Part shown: positions 1 through 7,354 of the stretch, piece by piece
Layout: each line of letters starts with the position of its first letter
Numbering within the stretch: position 1 is the stretch's first letter
Assembly (NCBI RefSeq): GCF_047276495.1
Contig: NZ_CP178543.1
Span: forward strand, 4,836,001-4,900,000
DNA from: Capilliphycus salinus
GTDB lineage: Bacteria > Cyanobacteriota > Cyanobacteriia > Cyanobacteriales > Microcoleaceae
DNA: 64,000 bases
Direction: 5' to 3'
The notes under the pieces: generated by a model
Database searches by the model: none
What the model saw: only the letters and a program-made list of their open reading frames with translations
What the model was told of the DNA's origin: nothing
Program-made: the position numbers and the translations under genes

Positions 1-1
1 G

Positions 2-511
2 GGAGTTGCCCTCGATCGCAATCAAGCCCGTTTAGCCATTCGTCACGTCCCCGACCGTCCCGGTATGGCCGCGAAAGTGTTTGCACTGTTAGCCAAACAT
101 AACATTAGCGTCGATATGATTATTCAATCTCAACGCTGTCATCAAGTCAATGGGGTTTTGTGCCGCGATATTGCCTTTACTTTGGCACAAGTGGATGCAG
201 ATGTTGCCCAAAAGGTGTTAGAAGAGGCGACAGACGAGTTAGGATGTGGGGAAATTGTCGTTAACAAAGCGATCGCCAAAGTGAGTGTAGTCGGCGCCGG
301 AATGGTGGATCATCCCGGTGTGGCGGCGCGAATGTTTGAAGCGTTGGCCCTAGAAAAAATTAATATTTCCATGATTGCCACCTCAGAAATTAAAATTAGT
401 TGTGTAGTGGATGAAGAACAGGGTACACAAGCGTTACAGGCCGTTCACCGGGCATTTGGGTTATCCGGCGATCGCCCCGTTATTGTCCCCGAACCCGTTG
501 CGGTTCACTAA
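2..511 (+). CDS. lysC: Aspartate kinase, C-terminal ACT region (5' part outside window)
   Basis: The reading frame is open from base 2 and ends at TAA 509-511. It encodes the regulatory end of aspartokinase, which phosphorylates aspartate in the first step of lysine, threonine and methionine synthesis. Visible are paired ACT-type segments: one begins near VPDRPGMAAKVFALLAKHNI, and a second near VSVVGAGMVDHPGVAARMFE followed by INISMIATSEIKISCVV, a typical aspartokinase ending. ACT domains bind the feedback effectors lysine and threonine. The catalytic kinase domain lies upstream of the window, so the internal ATG at 65 is not the true start. Cyanobacterial aspartokinases often carry four ACT units; only the last ones are seen here. 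Identification is firm from the sequence pattern. Confidence 0.92.
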   Translation, partial: GVALDRNQARLAIRHVPDRPGMAAKVFALLAKHNISVDMIIQSQRCHQVNGVLCRDIAFTLAQVDADVAQKVLEEATDELGCGEIVVNKAIAKVSVVGAGMVDHPGVAARMFEALALEKINISMIATSEIKISCVVDEEQGTQALQAVHRAFGLSGDRPVIVPEPVAVH

Positions 512-803
512 ATTTTCGCTTTCCAAAAGGGGGCAATATTCCGGATAAGAATTGGAGGGGTTAGAAAACTGAATTGCCATGTAAATGGTATCATCGGATA
601 GAATAAAAGTTTCTAGCCAAATTGTCTTGGCATTTTCATCTTGATGTGCTTCTCCCTCTACCACTCAAATGGCTTTTGTCCATAAATTGTTAATATCCCA
701 GTGGGGTGAGGCACACGGGTCTTCAGCACCTAAACTGTAGAGATGGGCCAAAGCACGTCTGTACAATGCCACGCCAACTCCCAACCGGGTGCGCCCTGTT
801 CAA
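512..803 (-). pseudogene. Degenerate remnant of an unidentified protein gene
   Basis: On the minus strand a protein-like sequence runs from about 803 to 512 but is broken twice. The first part (FEQGAPGWEL) shifts frame by one base near 765-770 into GVALYRRALAHLYSLGAEDP. This continues to an in-frame TGA at 665-667, where a tryptophan codon would restore reading. After the stop it goes on as VVEGEAHQDENAKTIWLETF and ends in SYPEYCPLLESEN near the lysC stop. The three pieces read naturally as one protein of roughly 95 residues, so I call a decayed gene rather than three chance frames. I do not recognise the family. The tail abuts the convergent lysC 3' end. Confidence 0.45.
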
Positions 804-815
804 ACTTGATGAGGC

Positions 816-1916
816 ATGGAATCAACCTTAATTAATCAGCTTAATAGCGGGTTTACGCTTTTTCTCAGCTTACTGGTTGAGGCGTTACCATTCCTGCTAT
901 TGGGAGTCTTATTTTCAAGCATTCTCAATCAATTAGTCGATGAACGCAAACTGCTGTCATTGGTTCCCTCTCATCCGCTATTAGCGGCGTTATTTGGTAG
1001 TTTGGTCGGATTTTTATTTCCGGTGTGCGAATGCGGCAACGTTCCGGTGGCCCGTCGGTTTATCATTCAGGGAATACCCGCTTCGGCGGCGATCGGATTT
1101 TTATTCGCCGCCCCGACGATCAATCCTATTGTTATATGGTCTACCTGGATAGCTTTTCGCGACCAACCGGAAATTGTTTTTCTGCGCGTCCTCTTATCGC
1201 TGATTATTGCCACTTTACTCGGTTGGGTGTTTAGTTTCCAAAAAGACCTGCGCCCCATCCTCCAACCCGCGATCGCCCGTCTGTTACCGCCCCCTCGGAT
1301 GAACGATAAAAAAACCGCCGAAGCCGGTGAAAGTTCGCCGTTGTTGCAACCGGGGACTTATTTGTTGGGTTCGGCCGAACAACCCGTTAGGCTAGAGTCT
1401 ATTCCCTTTTGGCAAACTGCACAAGGCTTCGGCACAACCGACAAAAAGACTTCAAAACTCCAAAAACGCCCCAAAATTAAATTGCGATCGCTATTTTTGC
1501 GCCCTTCTAAAGAACGTCTGGGCTTGATGGTCGAAAATATGGTACAAGAATTGCGGGAGTTGGGCGGAGTTTTGGTCATTGGTAGTGCGATCGCCGCTTT
1601 GATTCAAGTGGCAATGCCCCGAGAAATTATTCTCAGTTTAGGACACGGGCCGGTTTCTTCCATTGTGGCAATGTTGTTATTGGGGGGAGTTGTTTCGATT
1701 TGTTCAACCGTTGATGCCTTTTTTGCCCTGTCTTTTGCCGCCACATTTACCAGCGGTTCGCTGTTAGCATTTTTGGTCTTTGGGCCGATGATTGATATTA
1801 AAACTGTCGGTCTAATGTTATCGGTATTTAAGCCGCGAGCGGTTGTATATTTAATGATATTAGCCGCACAAATGACCTTTATATTGACCTTGATTGTGAA
1901 TTTAAACCTCAGTTAA
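816..1916 (+). CDS. UPF0718/ArsP-type permease (DUF318 family)
   Basis: A 366-residue polytopic membrane protein of the UPF0718 (YraQ/ArsP_1) permease family. The N-terminal half has several membrane segments and the family hallmark Cys pair in FPVCECGNVPVARR (Cys71, Cys73), followed by FLFAAPTINPIVIWSTW. A hydrophilic, presumably cytosolic linker (about residues 155-235) precedes the second bundle, which contains CSTVDAFFALSFAATF and FGPMIDIKT. Members export organoarsenicals or are of unknown substrate. The next gene starts 5 bases downstream and encodes the usual partner (DUF1980), so the two form an operon and probably a complex. The start ATG follows GATGAGGC. Family assignment is secure; the substrate is unknown. 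Confidence 0.9.
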   Translation: MESTLINQLNSGFTLFLSLLVEALPFLLLGVLFSSILNQLVDERKLLSLVPSHPLLAALFGSLVGFLFPVCECGNVPVARRFIIQGIPASAAIGFLFAAPTINPIVIWSTWIAFRDQPEIVFLRVLLSLIIATLLGWVFSFQKDLRPILQPAIARLLPPPRMNDKKTAEAGESSPLLQPGTYLLGSAEQPVRLESIPFWQTAQGFGTTDKKTSKLQKRPKIKLRSLFLRPSKERLGLMVENMVQELRELGGVLVIGSAIAALIQVAMPREIILSLGHGPVSSIVAMLLLGGVVSICSTVDAFFALSFAATFTSGSLLAFLVFGPMIDIKTVGLMLSVFKPRAVVYLMILAAQMTFILTLIVNLNLS

Positions 1917-1921
1917 TTTCT

Positions 1922-2731
1922 ATGGTTTATCGTCGCTTAAATACTGCCCGCCGCCGCATGATTCCCCTTTGGGAAAAAGTAGAACCCTGGATCGATCCGA
2001 TCGCTATTTTAGCCTGGGGTATTTTATTATTAAAATATTGGATAACCGGCAAACTCAATATTCTGATTCATCCCAATTATTTCGCTTTAACAATTATTGG
2101 CGGAATAGGATTAATTGGCATCGGAAGTGTAAAATTTTGGCAAGTCGTACAAGCCCATACCGTTGAGTCGGAAAAACCCAAAACATCCCAAAACGTTCAA
2201 CATATTAGCCTGTTTCCTCCCGGCTGGAGTAGCGTTCTTTTCCTCGCTGCGGCAATTTTGGGGTTGTGGATCACCCCCCGCACTTTCGGCAGCCACACGG
2301 CCTTACAACGGGGGCTAACGGAATCTTTACCGACGACTCGCACCCAACCCCAAGAATTTCGGACTGCCGCCAGACCCGAGGAGCGATCGCTGATAGAATG
2401 GGTACGGATGTTAAATGTTAACCCCGAACCCGACGCTTATACAGGTCAAAAGGCAAATGTAATCGGTTTTATTATTTATCCGCCTTCCCTTCCTCAAGGG
2501 TATTTGTGGTTATCTAGATTTGTAATTACTTGCTGTGCGGCTGATGCTTATCCGGTGGGTATACCGGTGTTGCTTCCACCCGATACTAGCCGCCAAGATT
2601 ATCCTCAAGATAGTTGGTTAGAAGTCGGTGGGGAAATGACCACACAAACCATTGCCGGCGAACGAAGATTAACGATAAAAGCAACAAAATTAACTAAAAT
2701 TCCCGAACCGAGAAATCCTTACGAATATTAA
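1922..2731 (+). CDS. TIGR03943 / DUF1980 permease partner protein
   Basis: A 269-residue protein with about three N-terminal membrane segments (residues about 25-45, 52-72, 98-118) and a C-terminal domain outside the membrane. The C-terminal domain holds the family signature RFVITCCAADAYPVG and ends in a beta-rich region. Proteins of this family (YcgQ type) are nearly always encoded next to a UPF0718 permease, as here, and are thought to form a two-component transporter. The spacing of 5 bases indicates translational coupling. The last 13 codons and stop lie inside a 184-bp tandem duplication, so an untranslated copy of the gene end follows the real stop. Transported substrate unknown. Confidence 0.88.
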   Translation: MVYRRLNTARRRMIPLWEKVEPWIDPIAILAWGILLLKYWITGKLNILIHPNYFALTIIGGIGLIGIGSVKFWQVVQAHTVESEKPKTSQNVQHISLFPPGWSSVLFLAAAILGLWITPRTFGSHTALQRGLTESLPTTRTQPQEFRTAARPEERSLIEWVRMLNVNPEPDAYTGQKANVIGFIIYPPSLPQGYLWLSRFVITCCAADAYPVGIPVLLPPDTSRQDYPQDSWLEVGGEMTTQTIAGERRLTIKATKLTKIPEPRNPYEY

Positions 2732-3059
2732 CCCGAATCAATCATTTTTCTGTAGGGGCGGGTTCTACAAAATCTATACGACCACTCCGAGATTTAGCTA
2801 AACCCGCCCCGCCCCCAGAACACGCATTAATCAACCGAATTTTATCTCATAATTTATCATATATAATTCAGAATTAACTAAAATTCCCGAACCGAGAAAT
2901 CCTTACGAATATTAACCCGAATCAATCATTTTTCTGTAGGGGCGGGTTCTACAAAATCTATACGACCACTCCGAGATTTAGCTAAACCCGCCCCGCCCCC
3001 AGAACACGCATTAATCAACCGAATTTTATCTCATAATTTATCATATATAATTCAGAATT
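2688..3059. repeat. Perfect 184-bp tandem duplication spanning a gene end
   Basis: Bases 2688-2871 are repeated as 2872-3055, and the identity runs on through 3059, so the period is 184 bp with no mismatch seen by eye. Each unit contains the last codons and stop of the DUF1980 gene plus one copy of the dispersed TAGGGGCGGGTT palindrome. Lack of divergence implies a very recent event, or an assembly artefact. Confidence 0.95.
2728..3027. mobile_element. Two MITE-like palindromic elements (copies in the tandem duplication)
   Basis: Copies at about 2728-2843 and 2912-3027. Each has outer arms resembling CCGAATCAATCATTTT and AATCAACCGAATT, and inner arms TGTAGGGGCGGGTT and AAACCCGCCCCG around a short variable centre. 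The same architecture recurs at 21.1, 30.7 and 49.9 kb, with shorter forms at 18.3 and 63.1 kb. No open reading frame is inside, so it would need a transposase in trans if mobile. Confidence 0.7.
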
Positions 3060-3071
3060 TTGTTAACCCTT

Positions 3072-3536
3072 ATGAAAGTTCGTCAGGTGCAAAAAAGCGA
3101 TTATAGCGAATGGTTGAGAATGCGGAATCAGTTGTGGTGTTCTCCCGAGAAAAATCTAGAAGAAAATTTAGCGGAACATTCCCAATAAATCGACCATTAT
3201 TATAGCACAAATGACCCAAATTTAGCAACATTTGTGATAGAAAGACCCAACGGCAAATTAGGGGGATTTCTAGAAGCAAGTGTTCGCAATTATGCCGAAG
3301 GGTGTACAACTTCTCGGGTTGGGTATATTGAGGGATGGTACGTTGACTCAGATTTACGCCGTCAAGGATGGGGGAAAGCGTTAGTCTTGGCGGCGGAAAA
3401 TTGGGCAAAACAGCAAGGAATTGAAGAAATGGCGAGTGATTGCGAGTTAGATAACGGGGTCAGTTTACAGGCGCATTTAGCGTTAGGATATGTGGAAGTA
3501 GAGCGAATTATTTGTTTTCGCAAAGGGTTAACTTAG
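3072..3536 (+). pseudogene. AAC(6')-like GNAT N-acetyltransferase interrupted by one stop codon
   Basis: From ATG 3072 the frame encodes a 154-residue GNAT protein except for a TAA at 3186-3188 (after LAEHSQ). Reading through, the frame continues with FVIERPNGKLGGFLEASVRN, GYIEGWYVDSDLRRQGWGKA and ASDCELDNGVSLQAHLALGY. The V-x-x-x-x-R-x-x-G-x-G/A acetyl-CoA loop (VDSDLRRQGWGKAL) and the overall order match aminoglycoside 6'-N-acetyltransferases, whose usual length is about 145-155 residues. A single C-to-T change (CAA to TAA) would explain the stop. An internal start could still give the last 100 residues, which hold the acetyl-CoA site but lack the N-terminal strands. It lies directly after the tandem duplication. 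Recent inactivation or a sequencing error are both possible. Confidence 0.8.
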
Positions 3537-3587
3537 GACTGAAAAAAAGACTAAGAGTTAACGGTTTGAGGGGGTTAAATTAGCAGA

Positions 3588-4457
3588 ATGTACGACAACG
3601 TTTGCAAGTTCCTCGCTGAAAATTATAGTCAGGATTTTGCCCAATGGTTACTCGGAGAATCCATTGAACTAACCCAGTTGAGTCCATCAGAATTAATGGT
3701 GGAACCTATTCGCGCCGATGCACTAATTTTGTTAGAATCTCAAGATACCGTTCTGCATCTGGAATTTCAAACCCAACCCGACCCAGAAATTCCCTTTCGG
3801 ATGGTCGATTATCGATTGAGAATTTATCGTCGCTATCCTCAAAAACAAATGCGACAAGTGGTTATTTATCTCAAACCCACAAACTCAGAATTAGTTCAAC
3901 AAACGGTTTTCGCCATAGAGGGAACTCGCCACGAATTTGAAGTGATTCGCCTTTGGGAACAACCCGTTGAAGAATTACTTCAGTTTCCCGGTTTATTACC
4001 TCTAGCTATTTTGGGTCAGACGGAAAATCGGGTTCAAACCCTGCAACAAATCAACCAACAGATTGAAACCCTAAGCAACCCACGCCAACGAAGGAACGTC
4101 ACAGCAGCCACTTCAATTCTAGCTGGATTATTATTAGAAAAAGATGTTATTCAACGGTTACTGCGGGAGGAAATTGTGAAAGAGTCTGTAATTTATCAGG
4201 AAATTGTCGCCGAGGCGACAGCAAAGGGTTTAGCAGAGGGACTGCAACAAGGACGACAACAAGGACTACAAGAAGGACGACTCGAAGGAGAAGCGACAAT
4301 CGTGTTACGCTTACTCAGACGAAGAATCGGTGAGATTGACGCAACTCTAGAAGCAACGATTCGAGGGTTATCTATCACTCAATTAGAAACATTAAGTGAG
4401 GCTTTATTAGACTTTACCAACCGAGATGATTTAGTAAACTGGTTAGAAAGTCAATAG
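3588..4457 (+). CDS. Rpn/PD-(D/E)XK nuclease-like protein with DUF4351 tail
   Basis: A 289-residue protein of the recombination-promoting nuclease (Rpn)/putative transposase superfamily common in cyanobacteria. The N-terminal domain (about 1-140) shows a PD-(D/E)XK-like core: Asp44 in RADALILLE, then Glu59-x-Gln61 in VLHLEFQTQ. After a helical linker comes a run of GLxxGRxxGLxEGRxEGE repeats (about residues 205-235) and a DUF4351 domain (LLRRRIGEIDATLEATIRGL...LSEALLDFTNRDDLVNWLE). Known Rpn proteins are DNA endonucleases that stimulate recA-independent recombination. Whether this one is active is inference. A related protein is cut by the right edge of the window (63324). It is a single gene, followed by a terminator hairpin. 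Confidence 0.85.
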   Translation: MYDNVCKFLAENYSQDFAQWLLGESIELTQLSPSELMVEPIRADALILLESQDTVLHLEFQTQPDPEIPFRMVDYRLRIYRRYPQKQMRQVVIYLKPTNSELVQQTVFAIEGTRHEFEVIRLWEQPVEELLQFPGLLPLAILGQTENRVQTLQQINQQIETLSNPRQRRNVTAATSILAGLLLEKDVIQRLLREEIVKESVIYQEIVAEATAKGLAEGLQQGRQQGLQEGRLEGEATIVLRLLRRRIGEIDATLEATIRGLSITQLETLSEALLDFTNRDDLVNWLESQ

Positions 4458-4482
4458 TGCAATTTATAAAGATTTCATTCCC

Positions 4483-4522
4483 ATACAAACTCGGTAACTC
4501 ATCGGAACCGGGTTTTTTTAGC
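4483..4522 (+). terminator. Rho-independent-type hairpin after the Rpn gene
   Basis: ACTCGGT and ACCGGGT pair (one wobble) around a short loop, followed by seven T residues (4513-4520 region). It sits about 30 bases after the stop of the 3588 gene. The arm sequence belongs to the dispersed AACCCGGTTTCT/AGAAACCGGGTT hairpin family. Confidence 0.7.
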
Positions 4523-4601
4523 GTCAACCTCGAAAATAGAATAAGGGCGCAAAAATTGCACCCCTAAAAAGAGTTGTACATCGAGTTTAATTTATTTTGA
4601 A

Positions 4602-4850
4602 TTATCGATTATCCGGATGATTACCAGAAGGAAGGTCGGTAGACTCAGGACTATCCTCACTGGGAACATGAGATTCTACCGTACTCGGTGAAGTTCCACC
4701 CGCACCACTGGGCGCATCTCCGGCTCTTGCATTTTCAGTTTCTTCTGCGGTAGCATTAGGATTAGCATTAATTTCTGCCGTTCTCGCCCCTGGATTTTGA
4801 GCAACTTCTTCGGGTAAATTTTGCGAATTCTTTGTCTTTGTATTCGCCAT
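4602..4850 (-). CDS. Small disordered acidic protein
   Basis: An 82-residue protein rich in Ala, Asn, Glu, Pro, Ser and Thr (ANPNATAEETENARAGDAP, STVESHVPSEDSPESTD), with no membrane segment, Cys or recognisable domain; it is predicted to be unfolded. The ATG follows GAGGAATAA, a good Shine-Dalgarno at proper spacing, which supports translation. It lies downstream of the modular coiled-coil family on the same strand, separated by 157 bp holding a short dispersed repeat (near 4958-4986). Function unknown. Confidence 0.6.
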   Translation of the reverse strand: MANTKTKNSQNLPEEVAQNPGARTAEINANPNATAEETENARAGDAPSGAGGTSPSTVESHVPSEDSPESTDLPSGNHPDNR

Positions 4851-5007
4851 TATTTATTCCTCTTTAACGTTCATCTCCCAACTTAACAATTATTTCCTCA
4901 AATTCCTTCTGTCGGAAGGTGTATTTAGAGAAATTGAATTCAACATCTACAGAAAACTAAGCTCGTTGTTGCGCTTTAGCGCAGAATATAAACAACTAAA
5001 AAATTGC

Positions 5008-5622
5008 TCAGTTATTGATAGGTGATAGCATAATCAGTAGAGATGGATAATTCAAATGAACCGATTTTTTACCCATTCGAGAACGATATTTGAGTTCGAT
5101 TTTATGGGTTCCGGGAGTTAAAACTTTGATAAAAATACAAACAAGAGTTTGCCAACTGTGGGAATGAGTAATCCCTAACCCCCAGTTTTTATCATCGTAA
5201 ATTTCATCATTAATAAAGATTCGGATATCGAGAGGAGCTTTATAGCTTTCTGTATATCCATGACCGTGAGCAATAACGTTAACTTGGCTATCGGTTAATA
5301 CATCTAGATTATAGCTGACAACCGTTTCCCAGTTCGTGTTATTGGTGTAATTTTGCTCTTGTTCTAAATTTGCATGAACAAAAAATGACTTGAAAGATTT
5401 AGAAAATAGTTTTTGCTGTTCTTGAAAGTTAATCTTTACTGCTTGAATTTCTTCTTTTAGTTCCGCTTTGGTTTTTGCAAGTTCATCCTGTGTCGATTTT
5501 AATTCAGCTTTCAACGCTTTGAGACTTTTCAACTCAGTTTGAAGCTGTTCGCGAGTGTTGGTTAACTCAAAAATTGATCGTTCGTAATATTCTAGCGGTG
5601 TCTTGTTGTCGTTGGAATTCAT
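5008..5622 (-). CDS. Modular family member A: constant coiled-coil head + unknown beta-rich tail
   Basis: A 204-residue protein. Residues 1-60 (MNSNDNKTPLEYYERSIFEL then LQTELKSLKALKAEL-type heptads) are nearly the same as in the next two upstream genes, and coiled coil extends to about residue 75. The C-terminal domain (about 83-204) is different. It is beta-rich with repeated aromatic/hydroxyl strands (NWETVVSYNLDVLTDSQVNV, HSHSWQTLVCIFIKVLTPGT, HKIELKYRSRMGKK) and resembles the beta-sandwich ends of phage-fibre or C1q-like proteins, but I cannot name a family. There is no signal peptide or membrane segment. The ATG is preceded by AAAGGATAAATCTA, a leader also seen before the sister genes. 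It is the most diverged head of the three. Confidence 0.85.
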   Translation of the reverse strand: MNSNDNKTPLEYYERSIFELTNTREQLQTELKSLKALKAELKSTQDELAKTKAELKEEIQAVKINFQEQQKLFSKSFKSFFVHANLEQEQNYTNNTNWETVVSYNLDVLTDSQVNVIAHGHGYTESYKAPLDIRIFINDEIYDDKNWGLGITHSHSWQTLVCIFIKVLTPGTHKIELKYRSRMGKKSVHLNYPSLLIMLSPINN

Positions 5623-5677
5623 TAGATTTATCCTTTATTCAAATCCTACAAACAATTAAGATAGTGCGGTCGCACAA

Positions 5678-6202
5678 CTACAAACCATAAGCCAACCAGT
5701 TAACATCACATCCCAAAACTTCAGTATGTCCCCAAGTATGAATTTCTAAAAAAAACCCCTTGCAGTCAATATCAACAGCTTTAACTTTTAATCGATGAGT
5801 AGCTTCTCTAGAAACGTTAGCATAAGAGATTCCCACTACAACTTTTGGAGGGTTTTTGAAGGCTTTCTCAAACTCAATGTATTGTCGAATAAAGCGATTA
5901 TCTCCTTTTGCATCACTCAGAGTTCCTTTCCATCCCTTAGTTTTGTTAATGCTTCCTGCAAAAATACCGCTTTCTATTCTATAGAACTTTTCTTTTTGCT
6001 TTTGTAATTCGGCATTTGTGGCTTTAATTTCTTCTTTGAGTTCCGCTTTTGTTTTTGCAAGTTCATCCTTTGTGGATTTTAATTCATCCTTCAACTGTTT
6101 GAGACTTTCTAACTCGGTTTGAAGCTGTTCGCGAGTGTTGATTAACTCTTGAATTGCTCGTTCGTAATATTCGAGAGGTGTTTTATTGTCGTTGGAGTTC
6201 AT
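5678..6202 (-). CDS. Modular family member B: constant coiled-coil head + H-type lectin domain
   Basis: A 174-residue protein. Residues 1-73 form the shared head and coiled coil. Residues about 104-173 fit the H-type lectin fold: FEKAFKNPPKVVVGISYANV, then HRLKVKAVDI, then GFFLEIHTWGHTEV and the closing VNWLAYGL, matching the family pattern 'F..pP.Vvvgis...R..v...gF.l.i.TW..T....v.WlA.G'. H-type lectins (discoidin C-terminus, snail agglutinin) form trimers that bind GalNAc-type sugars; the coiled coil could drive oligomerisation. The start is fixed by AAGGGTAAATCTA before the ATG, shared with member C. There is no secretion signal, so an extracellular role would need another route. The ligand is unknown. 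Confidence 0.88.
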   Translation of the reverse strand: MNSNDNKTPLEYYERAIQELINTREQLQTELESLKQLKDELKSTKDELAKTKAELKEEIKATNAELQKQKEKFYRIESGIFAGSINKTKGWKGTLSDAKGDNRFIRQYIEFEKAFKNPPKVVVGISYANVSREATHRLKVKAVDIDCKGFFLEIHTWGHTEVLGCDVNWLAYGL

Positions 6203-6257
6203 TAGATTTACCCTTGATTAAAATTTTACTACCAGGGAATTCATTCCCCGACAAACT

Positions 6258-7148
6258 TCAAATTCCACAATCAATCAGTCTCGATAAAAGAGGTTTAAAA
6301 GAACCAACACCACCTTTATCCCAGTTATCCCATATTCTCGCCGGTAAATGTCCCGAAGGAGCGGAAGTTGAAAAATTTACAGATTTGTACCAAAGCCAGA
6401 TATTGTTTACACACCATCCAACTTTCTCTCCAAAAGCATTCCAGACTCGATCTTCTTTTTGGTGAGTATTTCTCAAACTGTGATAAACTTTAGTTTGTAT
6501 ACTCAAGCCAAAATGTCCATCACTATATTTTATCCAGAGTCGATCAATAGTTCTCAAATCTTCGGATAATAGTAAATTTAGATCGGTTTCCTGTAATTTT
6601 CCTTCTTTGTCTTTACCGGTTAACTCAAGCAGTTTTTTAAATGTTTCTTCGTCGGCTTCTTTCCACATTTTATTTTCTAGAAAATACTTCAGCTTTCGAT
6701 AGTTCAAGGATAAACAACGTTCGGAAATATCGGAAGTTAAGCTATTGATATGATTTTTTATATTTTGAGTTTCTGAATAACAGTAGTTAACTTGTGCTTC
6801 TATTTTTCTGCTGAACTTTTCAAAAGATTCTGTAGTCTTACTACCGATCAGGTTTTTGAGATTTTTAATTTCTGAATAACAGTAGTTAAGTTGTGCTTCA
6901 TTTTTTCTGTTAAACTCTTCAAAAAATTCTGTTGTCTGTTGAAGTTCTTGTTTGGTGTTGGATAATTCTCTTTGGGTGTCATCGAGTTTAGCTTGGGTTG
7001 TTGCGAGTTCATTCTGTGTGGATTTTAATTCATCCTTTAACTGTTTGAGACTTTCTAACTCAGTTTGAAGCTGTTCGCGAGTATTTGTTAACTCTTGAAT
7101 TGCTCTTTCGTAGTATTCGAGAGGTGTTTTATTGTCGTTGGAGTTCAT
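6258..7148 (-). CDS. Modular family member C: constant coiled-coil head + GUN4-like domain
   Basis: A 296-residue protein. I start it at ATG 7148 because the conserved AAGGGTAAATCTA leader and MNSNDNKTPLEYYER head begin there; an in-frame start at 7181 would add 11 residues. Residues 1-75 are head and coiled coil. Two copies of a 26-residue segment (76-101 and 109-134, each with RKxEAQxNYCYSE) follow. Residues about 147-290 are GUN4-like: LKYFLENKMWKEADEETF, then SEDLRTIDRLWIKYSDGHFG, LSIQTKVY, and a final APSGHLPARIW. GUN4 domains bind porphyrins and activate Mg-chelatase in the canonical protein; stand-alone fusions like this are of unknown role. The repeat-rich spacer 7149-7354 separates it from the next gene. 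Confidence 0.88.
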   Translation of the reverse strand: MNSNDNKTPLEYYERAIQELTNTREQLQTELESLKQLKDELKSTQNELATTQAKLDDTQRELSNTKQELQQTTEFFEEFNRKNEAQLNYCYSEIKNLKNLIGSKTTESFEKFSRKIEAQVNYCYSETQNIKNHINSLTSDISERCLSLNYRKLKYFLENKMWKEADEETFKKLLELTGKDKEGKLQETDLNLLLSEDLRTIDRLWIKYSDGHFGLSIQTKVYHSLRNTHQKEDRVWNAFGEKVGWCVNNIWLWYKSVNFSTSAPSGHLPARIWDNWDKGGVGSFKPLLSRLIDCGI

Positions 7149-7184
7149 TAGATTTACCCTTGATTCAAATTTTACAAACAATTA

Positions 7185-7345
7185 AGCTCGTTGTTGCGCT
7201 TTAACGCATTAAGAAAGCTATAATAGTGCTGAAGCACAACTACAAACAATTAAGCTCGTTGTTGCGCTTTAGCGCACGAATCAAGCTATGATAGTGCGGT
7301 CGCACAACTACAAATGATAAGATGGTGCGGTCGCACAACAACGCA
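7185..7345. repeat. Clustered short palindromic intergenic repeats
   Basis: Two to three units built from AATTAAGCTCGTTGTTGCGC, TTTAGCGCA and GTGCGGTCGCACAACTACAAA. Related units lie at 4958-4986, 5650-5687, 21089-21108, 21239-21288 and 61826-61878. Each has a GCGC...GCGC or GTGCGGTCGCAC palindrome. Copies on both sides of the modular genes give homology that could promote recombination there. Confidence 0.75.
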
Positions 7346-7354
7346 TCGTTAAAT

